A stretch of 25,338 nt of DNA from Alphaproteobacteria bacterium UBA1303 (GTDB taxonomy: Bacteria; Pseudomonadota; Alphaproteobacteria; Micropepsales; Micropepsaceae): positions 11,751 to 37,088 of the forward strand of contig DBTZ01000003.1 of NCBI GenBank assembly GCA_002307315.1, written 5' to 3'. Shown here piece by piece: positions 1 to 5,698 of this stretch. A model generated the notes under the pieces. The model did no database searches. It was not told where the DNA came from and saw nothing but the letters and a program-made list of their open reading frames with translations. Every line of letters starts with the position of its first letter. Positions within the stretch are counted from its first letter, which is position 1. A program made the position numbers and the translations under genes.

Positions 1-643
1 CGCCGCCGCCGGATTGGCCGAACACCATCACGCAATTGGGATCGCCGCCGAATTCGGCGATGTTGTTTCGCACCCATTCCAGCGCCAGCACCAGATCGAG
101 CATGCCGGCATTGCCGGAGTCGGGATGGGAGTCACTTAATGCCCCGAGATAGAGATAGCCGAAGGCATTGAGCCGGTGATTGACGGTGACCACCACCACA
201 TTGCCGCGCTTGCATAAGTTGACGCCGTCATAGTGCGGATGCGAGCCCGATCCGTTGGCATAGGCTCCGCCGTGGATGTAGACCATCACCGGCCGCTTCG
301 CCCCATCGCGCAAAGTCGGGGTCCAGACGTTGAGGAACAAACAGTCCTCGCTATAGCGCGCATCGCCGGTATCGCTTTGCGGGCACGAGGGGCCGTAGGC
401 GAAGGCATCTACTACGCCGCGCCACGGCTTGGGTTTTTGCGGCGCCTGGAAGCGGCGAGGCTTGGTGTCGGCGCCGTAGCGTATGCCTTTGAATACGGCA
501 ATGCCGTTTTCGACACGGCCGCGAACCCTCCCGGCGTCAGTCGCCGCAACGGGTGCGGTTTTGTCGCCGGCAAAGACAGGCGTGGCGGCCGCAACGGATG
601 CTGCAACCGAGAGTAAATGACGACGACTGATCACGGCGGTCAT
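1..643 (-). CDS. Type B carboxylesterase, Tat-exported (5' part only)
   Basis: The first 214 codons of a carboxylesterase/para-nitrobenzyl esterase-type alpha/beta hydrolase, read leftwards and cut by the window edge. It would hydrolyse carboxylic esters, probably in the periplasm. The N-terminus has a twin-arginine-like stretch (SRRHLLSVAAS, residues 6-16) and an alanine-rich hydrophobic segment. Family landmarks in order: FKGIRYG near residue 51, EDCLFLNVWTP near 99, the oxyanion-hole HGGA near 124, and the nucleophile elbow GQSGGG right at the cut (the family usually has GESAGG, so Gln replaces Glu). The usual family length is about 500 residues, so the catalytic Glu and His lie outside the window. 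A GGGAG ribosome-binding site precedes the ATG. Substrate unknown. A near-palindrome at 786-799 could be its operator. Confidence 0.88.
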   Translation of the reverse strand, partial: MTAVISRRHLLSVAASVAAATPVFAGDKTAPVAATDAGRVRGRVENGIAVFKGIRYGADTKPRRFQAPQKPKPWRGVVDAFAYGPSCPQSDTGDARYSEDCLFLNVWTPTLRDGAKRPVMVYIHGGAYANGSGSHPHYDGVNLCKRGNVVVVTVNHRLNAFGYLYLGALSDSHPDSGNAGMLDLVLALEWVRNNIAEFGGDPNCVMVFGQSGGG

Positions 644-679
644 GGTGTGCAACTCCCGATTAGTGTCTCCGCGCGCCAA

Positions 680-766
680 AGTGCGTTCGCTATTGCGCGG
701 AAGGTTGCGATCTCGCAAAGAGATAGGGCGACGCACCGATTCCGCTAACGGTGCGGCGCTCTGGAC
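680..766. repeat. Dispersed intergenic repeat, copy A (direct repeat of 1541-1627)
   Basis: About 87 bp that aligns in the same orientation with 1541-1627, at roughly three-quarters identity by eye with one single-base gap. Shared blocks include TTGCGCGGAA, GTTGCGA and the end block GCTCTGGAC. The two copies bracket the small gene at 1046-1525. The inverted repeat at the start of copy B is degraded here. Function unknown; it resembles the small palindromic intergenic elements common in alphaproteobacteria. Confidence 0.65.
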
Positions 767-785
767 TGCGAGATTGGTCCGGTTA

Positions 786-799
786 TGATACCGGTGTCA
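786..799. promoter_or_regulatory. Palindrome TGATACCGGTGTCA, possible LacI-type operator
   Basis: Two 7-bp arms with one mismatched pair centred on CC|GG. CG-centred palindromes of this size are typical of LacI-family sugar regulators. It lies about 140 bp upstream of the leftward carboxylesterase and 250 bp upstream of the rightward gene at 1046. No regulator gene is in the window, so the assignment is tentative. The rest of 644-1045 shows only the repeat at 680-766 and no convincing gene. Confidence 0.3.
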
Positions 800-1045
800 A
801 TGCAATACGCGGCAACGAACCCGGGCGGCATTCGCATTTTTCGCCCTTACCCATGTGGTCATGTTCCCCCTGCCGCGGCAGTGCCGGATTCTGTTCAATT
901 TTTTTGGCATAAGCTCAATCCCAAGGTGCGCGGCCGGTCGGCCGGTGATAGCATTGCAGGGAGCGCCGGGTATGGGGAAAGCAGCGGGGGGGGATTGTTC
1001 CCCTTGGTTTGAATGTATTTCTACGGTCAAGGGAGTATCTAAAAT

Positions 1046-1525
1046 ATGCGCATCGCTATCGTTACTTCGCTGATTGCCTTCGCCGTGCTCGCGGCTGACG
1101 CGGCAAATGCTGACCCACGATGGGGCGGCGACGACATCGTCTGGCCGACCTATCAGCAGGTGGGAAAAATTACCGACGACACGCTGAACTGCAACCAATT
1201 GCAGGCGGAAATCGATAAGGTCTCGGCGGATATCAAAGTGTTGGATGACGCTCGACATAAGATCGATAAAAACATTCGCGATGTATTCAATATGCAGGAT
1301 TCGTCCGGGCCCGGCGTGTTCAAAAGCTCTTTTGGGGGGCAAGGAGGGTATCCTGCCGCGCGAAAAAAGATCGTCGCCTCGCAGAAAATCGCCAACGCAC
1401 GGCGCGATTATCTCGTAAGGCGACAGCCGACATGCAAGCCGGCGGTGCCCTCGGCTCCCCCGGCGTCGTTGGCTCCGCCTCCGCCTCCGCCTCCGGCTCC
1501 TCCGGTCCCGCCGCCGGCGCAATAG
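1046..1525 (+). CDS. Small secreted protein with proline-rich tail, unknown function
   Basis: A 159-residue protein not matched to a known family. Residues 1-22 form a signal peptide (hydrophobic core IAIVTSLIAFAVLAADA, cleavage likely after ANA), so the mature protein should be periplasmic or extracellular. Residues 50-75 are charged and probably helical. Two cysteines (near 49 and 130) could form a disulfide. The last 30 residues are almost only Pro, Ala and Ser, a low-complexity tail that might span or bind the cell wall. A GGGAG lies 10 bp before the ATG. The gene stands alone between two copies of an ~87-bp direct repeat and has no operon partner. Codon use matches the neighbours, which supports a real gene. 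Confidence 0.7.
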   Translation: MRIAIVTSLIAFAVLAADAANADPRWGGDDIVWPTYQQVGKITDDTLNCNQLQAEIDKVSADIKVLDDARHKIDKNIRDVFNMQDSSGPGVFKSSFGGQGGYPAARKKIVASQKIANARRDYLVRRQPTCKPAVPSAPPASLAPPPPPPPAPPVPPPAQ

Positions 1526-1540
1526 AGCAACGTGCGCAAA

Positions 1541-1627
1541 AGTGTTTTCGCTTTTGCGCGGAAAGTTGCGACCGGCCAATAGGATAGAGCGGCGCGCCGA
1601 TTACGTCTGAAGGCGCGGTGCTCTGGA
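1541..1627. repeat. Dispersed intergenic repeat, copy B, with hairpin
   Basis: Second copy of the repeat at 680-766. Its left end overlaps a perfect 9-bp inverted repeat (GCGCAAAAG 1534-1542, CTTTTGCGC 1551-1559, 8-nt loop) that starts 8 bp after the stop codon of the gene at 1046-1525. There is no T-run, so it is more likely an mRNA-stabilising or processing hairpin than an intrinsic terminator. Confidence 0.65.
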
Positions 1628-1637
1628 CACAAACAAG

Positions 1638-1680
1638 CACGGCCTCATCCCGGTGGCTCGGGATGGGGCCGTGGCTTTTG
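1638..1680. terminator. Bidirectional rho-independent terminator
   Basis: A 14-bp stem (CACGGCCTCATCCC 1638-1651 with GGGATGGGGCCGTG 1660-1673, one G-T pair) and an 8-nt loop, followed by GCTTTTG on the plus strand and CTTGTTTG on the minus strand. It lies 20 bp beyond the metY stop codon and also downstream of the plus-strand gene at 1046, so it can serve both convergent transcripts. Confidence 0.85.
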
Positions 1681-1693
1681 CCCGTAGGCGTCG

Positions 1694-2968
1694 TTACGCG
1701 TTCAGCGCCTGATCGAGATCGGCGATGATGTCGTTGATGTCTTCGATACCGACCGAGACGCGGACTACGTCGGGGCCGGCGCCGGCCTTTACCAATTCCT
1801 CGCCGGAAAGCTGGCTATGGGTGGTCGAGGCCGGATGGATGATCAGGCTGCGGGTGTCGCCGATATTGGCGAGATGGCTGAACAGCTTGACGTGGTCCAC
1901 CAGTTTCTTGCCGGCGTCGAAGCCGCCCTTGACGCCGAAGGTGAACACGGAGCCTGCGCCCTTGGGCGAGTACTTCTGTTGCAGCGCATAGGACTCGTTA
2001 CCTTCGAGACCGGCGTAGTTGACCCACGCCACCTTGTTGTGGCCCCACAGCCATTTTGCCAGCGCCAGGGCGTTGTCGGAATGCCGCTGCACGCGCAAGG
2101 GCAGGGTTTCGATGCCGGTCAGCGTCAGGAAGGCGTTGAACGGCGCCAGCGTCGGGCCGAGATCGCGTAGGCCAATCGCGCGCAGAACGACGGCAAGCGC
2201 CAGCTTCTGGCCGAAGGTGTCCCAGAACTTGAGGCCATGATAGGATGGGTTCGGTTCGGTGATCAGCGGGTACTTGCCGTTGCCGAAGTTGAATTTGCCG
2301 GAATCGACCACCAAACCGGCGATCGAGTTGCCGTGGCCGTTGAGGAACTTGGTTCCCGAATGGACGATGACGTCGGCGCCCCATTCGAACGGCCGGATCA
2401 GGTAGGGCGTCGCCAGGGTGTTGTCCACGATCAGCGGCAGGTTATGCTCGTGGGCGATCTTGGCGACGGCTTCGATGTCGGTGACGGCGCCGGATGGGTT
2501 CGAAATGCTCTCGACCCAAATCGCCTTGGTCTTGGGGCCGATCTGCGCCCGGAAGGTTTCCGGCTTCGATCCGTCGGCCCATTTCACATGCCAGCCGAAC
2601 TGCTGGAAGGTGTGGCTGAACTGGTTGATGGTGCCGCCGTAAAGCTGGGTGGCGGCGACGTATTCGTCGCCTTGCGAAAGCAGCGCGAACAGAATTGCGA
2701 ACTGCGCCGCATGGCCGGACGAGAAGGTTACCGCGGCGCTGCCGCCTTCGAGCGTGGCGACGCGTTCTTCCAACACGCTGTTGGTGGGGTTGGTCAATCG
2801 GCCGTAGATGTTGCCGAATTCCCTGAGGCCGAAACGGTTGGCCGCCTGCTCGGCGTTCTCGAACACATAGGATGCCGTCTGATAGATCGGCGTAATGCGC
2901 GCGCCGGTCGCCGGGTCGGGCTGGGCGCCCGCATGAATGCTCAACGTATTGAAACCGTAATCAGCCAT
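1694..2968 (-). CDS. metY: O-acetylhomoserine sulfhydrylase (aminocarboxypropyltransferase)
   Basis: A 424-residue cytoplasmic PLP enzyme of the Cys/Met metabolism family. It condenses O-acetylhomoserine with sulfide to give homocysteine, the direct-sulfhydrylation route to methionine. The start chosen is the ATG at 2968: GGAGAG lies 4 bp upstream and the protein then begins MADYGFNTLSIHAGAQ, as usual for the family; the frame opens 11 codons earlier but without a ribosome-binding site. Visible landmarks are IYGRLTNPTN, the SSGHAA cofactor region, VDNT with the PLP-binding Asp (about 182) and HSGTKFLNGHG with the Schiff-base Lys (about 207). Length matches MetY rather than the shorter MetB/MetZ. 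It follows the CoA-binding protein gene by 37 bp, probably as one operon. Confidence 0.93.
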   Translation of the reverse strand: MADYGFNTLSIHAGAQPDPATGARITPIYQTASYVFENAEQAANRFGLREFGNIYGRLTNPTNSVLEERVATLEGGSAAVTFSSGHAAQFAILFALLSQGDEYVAATQLYGGTINQFSHTFQQFGWHVKWADGSKPETFRAQIGPKTKAIWVESISNPSGAVTDIEAVAKIAHEHNLPLIVDNTLATPYLIRPFEWGADVIVHSGTKFLNGHGNSIAGLVVDSGKFNFGNGKYPLITEPNPSYHGLKFWDTFGQKLALAVVLRAIGLRDLGPTLAPFNAFLTLTGIETLPLRVQRHSDNALALAKWLWGHNKVAWVNYAGLEGNESYALQQKYSPKGAGSVFTFGVKGGFDAGKKLVDHVKLFSHLANIGDTRSLIIHPASTTHSQLSGEELVKAGAGPDVVRVSVGIEDINDIIADLDQALNA

Positions 2969-3005
2969 TTCACTCTCCATTATGGGGCAGCGCCCCGCCA
3001 TGCTT

Positions 3006-3524
3006 TCAGTCTTGATGTTTCAGGGTGCCGCCCTTGCCGGGTAGCGACGATTTGCGATTGTCGATGATGCCGCGGTTGTACCCCATCCAGCCGATCTCGC
3101 CGGAAAAGCGGCCGTATTCGATCTTCGGACATCGATCCATAATGACGGTCAATCCGGCAGCTTCGGCCTTGGCCGCCGCGTCTTCATGCACGATGCCGAG
3201 TTGAAGCCAGAAGGTCTTGATTCCCAGCCGGTCTTTTTCCGCCAGTACCTCGTCGAGAATGCCGGGAACGGCATCGATATTGCGGAAAACATCGACCATA
3301 TCGACGGGGGCGGGCACATCCTTCAGGCTGGCATAGACGGTGCGGCCAAGGATCTGTTTGCCGGCAATGCCGGGGTTGATCGGAAGAATGTCGTACCCCT
3401 TGCCCATAAGATATTGCAGGACGAAGTAACTCGCCCTCTGTTCGTTGGCGCTGGCCCCAATCAGGGCAATGGTCCCGGTCGTGCGCAGGACGTATTTGAT
3501 CAGGCTGTCGGGATAGTTCGGCAT
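3006..3524 (-). CDS. CoA-binding (YccU-type) Rossmann protein
   Basis: A 172-residue single-domain protein of the CoA-binding/YccU family. The N-terminal Rossmann loop reads IALIGASANEQRASY (residues 19-33), followed by PINPG (about 49) and DMVDVFRN (about 75); FWLQLGI and VIMDRCPKIEY complete the fold as in family members. These proteins resemble the CoA-binding part of succinyl-CoA synthetase-like enzymes but lack the ligase domains, and their role is poorly known. It is the first gene of a probable two-gene operon with metY. That placement is common in alphaproteobacteria in my recollection and suggests a link to methionine or acyl-CoA metabolism (inference). GAGGG precedes the start with a longish spacer. 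Confidence 0.85.
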   Translation of the reverse strand: MPNYPDSLIKYVLRTTGTIALIGASANEQRASYFVLQYLMGKGYDILPINPGIAGKQILGRTVYASLKDVPAPVDMVDVFRNIDAVPGILDEVLAEKDRLGIKTFWLQLGIVHEDAAAKAEAAGLTVIMDRCPKIEYGRFSGEIGWMGYNRGIIDNRKSSLPGKGGTLKHQD

Positions 3525-3606
3525 CGCTTTTCCAGCCCTCTTTCACCAGAGGATGTTCTGTTTAATACCATATAACACCATCATGTAAAGCAGAATAATA
3601 TTTAAT

Positions 3607-3622
3607 ACACTTCATGAGGTGT
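3607..3622. promoter_or_regulatory. Near-perfect palindrome ACACTTCATGAGGTGT in divergent intergenic region
   Basis: A 16-bp palindrome with one G-T pair, in an AT-rich stretch 83 bp upstream of the leftward CoA-binding/metY operon. A related string, AACACCATCATG, occurs at about 3584. It could be the operator of a dimeric regulator of methionine genes. No known consensus was matched, so this is an inference from symmetry and position. Confidence 0.3.
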
Positions 3623-3746
3623 TTAATAACGAGGTTTTTACGACATATTCGCCTATCATACCGGGCCGTCGGCGTCGATCCGTTGTGTCGTCATGTCCGG
3701 TAATATGATACCGCACGAAAATAATTCATAAATGACGGGCATTCGC

Positions 3747-3775
3747 TTGACCTGTGGCGCGCCGAACTGTACATG
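3747..3775 (+). promoter_or_regulatory. Possible promoter of rplM-rpsI
   Basis: TTGACC (3747-3752) is followed after 17 bp by TACATG (3770-3775). The -35 is close to consensus and the -10 is weak. The position, about 55 bp upstream of the rplM start codon, fits a ribosomal-protein promoter. The rest of 3525-3831 is AT-rich non-coding DNA between divergent genes, and no SAM riboswitch-like structure was found in it. Confidence 0.35.
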
Positions 3776-3831
3776 ACGGCGCTTAAATCAACCGCGGGCG
3801 ACGGTATGCCCCCGGCCATGGAGAACCCCAT

Positions 3832-4311
3832 ATGAACACCTATTCGATCAAGGCATCCGAGATCGACAAGAAGTGGGTGCTGATCGACGCCGAAGGGCTG
3901 GTGGTCGGCCGGCTCGCGTCGATCATCGCGCTGATCCTGCGCGGCAAGAACAAGCCCAGCTTCACACCGCACATGGACATGGGCGACAATGTCGTTGTCG
4001 TCAACGCCGCCAAGGTCCGCTTCACCGGCAACAAGCTGAAGAAGAAGGTCTATTACAAGCACACCGGCTATATCGGCGGCATCAAGGAAGTCACCGCCGG
4101 CGAACTGATGGCCGGCCGCTACCCGGAACGGGTGGTCGAAAAGGCGGTCGAACGCATGCTGCCGCGCGGACCGCTCGGTCGCCGCCAGTTGTCGAATTTG
4201 CGGGTTTATCCGGGGGCGGAACATCCCCACGAGGCGCAGCAGCCGGTCAAGCTCGACGTCGCCAAGATGAACCCCAAGAACACCAACTACCACCCGGCAA
4301 AGGCGGTCTGA
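3832..4311 (+). CDS. rplM: 50S ribosomal protein L13 (uL13)
   Basis: A 159-residue uL13, an early-assembling large-subunit protein that binds 23S rRNA. Visible family signatures are WVLIDAEGLVVGRLAS (residues 16-31), the LRGKNKPSFTPHMDMGDNVV block (about 39-58), YYKHTGYIGG (about 74-83) and MLPRGPLGRR (about 109). It has full length with the short C-terminal extension usual in alphaproteobacteria. GGAGAA precedes the ATG. The stop codon is separated from the rpsI start by one base, so the two genes are translationally coupled as in most bacteria. Confidence 0.98.
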   Translation: MNTYSIKASEIDKKWVLIDAEGLVVGRLASIIALILRGKNKPSFTPHMDMGDNVVVVNAAKVRFTGNKLKKKVYYKHTGYIGGIKEVTAGELMAGRYPERVVEKAVERMLPRGPLGRRQLSNLRVYPGAEHPHEAQQPVKLDVAKMNPKNTNYHPAKAV

Positions 4312-4312
4312 C

Positions 4313-4810
4313 ATGGCTGAAGATGTGAAAAGTTTCGGCGATCTGAAATCGACGCTGATCAAGGCGAAGCCGCAAACGCCGACCTCCGAAGCTTCCGCTC
4401 CGGGCGAAGCCAAACGCGACAAGCAGGGCAGGGCGTATGCCACCGGCCGGCGCAAGGATGCGGTCGCCCGCGTCTGGATCAAGCCGGGTAAGGGCACCAT
4501 CACCGTCAACGGCAAGGACGAGAAGACCTACTTCGCCCGTCCGGTGCTGCGCATGATCGTGCGCCAGCCGCTGATCGCCGCGGGGCGCGACGGTCAGTTC
4601 GACGTGGTTGTCACGGTGAACGGCGGCGGGCTTTCCGGCCAGGCCGGCGCGGTGCGCCACGGCATCAGCCGCGCGCTGGTAAACTACGAACCGACATTGC
4701 GCGCCGCGCTGAAACCCGGCGGCTTTCTCACCCGCGATCCGCGTAGCGTCGAACGCAAGAAGTACGGCAAGCCCAAGGCCCGCAAGAGCTTCCAGTTCTC
4801 GAAGCGCTGA
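4313..4810 (+). CDS. rpsI: 30S ribosomal protein S9 (uS9)
   Basis: A 165-residue uS9, a small-subunit head protein whose basic C-terminal tail reaches the P-site tRNA. The conserved core starts at YATGRRKDAVARVW (about residue 42) and ends with the typical KKYGKPKARKSFQFSKR tail. The first ~38 residues are an Ala/Lys/Pro-rich extension seen in alphaproteobacterial S9. The start lies one base after the rplM stop. Transcription ends at the strong hairpin at 4840-4875. Confidence 0.98.
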   Translation: MAEDVKSFGDLKSTLIKAKPQTPTSEASAPGEAKRDKQGRAYATGRRKDAVARVWIKPGKGTITVNGKDEKTYFARPVLRMIVRQPLIAAGRDGQFDVVVTVNGGGLSGQAGAVRHGISRALVNYEPTLRAALKPGGFLTRDPRSVERKKYGKPKARKSFQFSKR

Positions 4811-4839
4811 TTTTCGCTCTCTCGGGTTTCTCCCATTCG

Positions 4840-4875
4840 ACAGCGGCTTGCGAAAACGCAGGCCGCTGTTTTTTT
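4840..4875 (+). terminator. Rho-independent terminator of rplM-rpsI
   Basis: A 13-bp stem (ACAGCGGCTTGCG 4840-4852, CGCAGGCCGCTGT 4857-4869, one G-T pair) with an AAAA loop, followed by a run of seven T. It starts 30 bp after the rpsI stop codon. Confidence 0.95.
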
Positions 4876-5006
4876 CTGCCTGCCGCCATTTGAGATTTTC
4901 CATTATCAAATGACGTTTGTGTTGCAATTAAAATCATTTTAGTTCTAATTATCACTCGTTGCGTGTGCGCCCCCCTTGTGCGCGCGGGCGGAAAATGGGC
5001 GAGGAC

Positions 5007-5561
5007 ATGCGGTATTCGATGACGAAAATAATTCTTCGCACATTGACGATATTGGTCCTGTCGGTTTCGGTGATGCCGGCTCAAGCCTCATCGACCGAAG
5101 AAGCGGGAAAATATGTGGCGTTCGCGCTTCCTGTGGCGGCTGCCGGCATTACCGCCTGGAAGGAAGATTGGCAGGGCACGGCGCAACTGGGATTCTCTAC
5201 GCTGCTCACCGTCGGTACCGCCTACGGCCTCAAGCATGTCGTCCGCGAGAAGCGGCCGGACGGTTTGGACTTCAAATCGTTTCCCTCGGATACTGCGGCG
5301 CTCGCCTTCGCCCCCGCTCAGTTCCTCATGCAACGCTATGGTTGGGAATACGGGCTGCCCGCTTATGCCGCGGCCGGTTTCGTCGGCTATTCGCGGGTCG
5401 AGGCGGATCGGCATCATTGGTACGACGTGGCGGCCAGCGCCGCTCTGTCGTTCGGATTCAATTATTTCATTACATCCAAGTATCAGCGCAAGCCGTGGTT
5501 TAACGCCGGTATCGAAATGCAACCGGGCGGCGGCATGATCGGCATGACCTGCGTTTTCTGA
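5007..5561 (+). CDS. Exported PAP2-family phosphatase
   Basis: A 184-residue PAP2/acid-phosphatase-type protein, probably acting on lipid phosphates or other phosphate esters at the periplasmic side. A signal peptide ends near AQA-SS. Three catalytic motifs are present: KHVVREKRP (motif 1), FPSDTAA (motif 2) and SRVEADRHHWYD (motif 3, with Arg, His and Asp). Motif 2 lacks the usual His of PSGH and has PSDT instead, a variant I recall in some alphaproteobacterial members. The start is uncertain: ATG codons at 4995, 5007 and 5019 are in frame, and GAGG at 5001-5004 is very close to the 5007 ATG. It is a single gene with its own terminator at 5606. Confidence 0.85.
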   Translation: MRYSMTKIILRTLTILVLSVSVMPAQASSTEEAGKYVAFALPVAAAGITAWKEDWQGTAQLGFSTLLTVGTAYGLKHVVREKRPDGLDFKSFPSDTAALAFAPAQFLMQRYGWEYGLPAYAAAGFVGYSRVEADRHHWYDVAASAALSFGFNYFITSKYQRKPWFNAGIEMQPGGGMIGMTCVF

Positions 5562-5605
5562 TCTGCCGGCGGGCGAACGAAAAAAATGCGCGGTGGACGG
5601 ACACG

Positions 5606-5634
5606 ACGGGGCGGAGCGATCCGCCTCGTTTTTT
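5606..5634 (+). terminator. Rho-independent terminator after the PAP2 gene
   Basis: A 10-bp stem (ACGGGGCGGA 5606-5615, TCCGCCTCGT 5620-5629, one G-T pair) with a GCGA tetraloop, followed by a T-run. Confidence 0.88.
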
Positions 5635-5698
5635 CTTGCAATTCCATCGGACGGTATAACGATGCGGTAAGCGTATATGCTGTTTGTGGAGGTTCCCG

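Noticed and set aside
785..1073. Short plus-strand ORFs before the small secreted protein
   Set aside because: They overlap each other and a repeat-containing region, and lack ribosome-binding sites and protein-like features.
3525..3831. A SAM-II-type riboswitch upstream of the CoA-binding/metY operon
   Set aside because: The conserved pseudoknot sequence pattern of SAM-II could not be found on the minus strand; only a palindrome and AT-rich DNA are visible.
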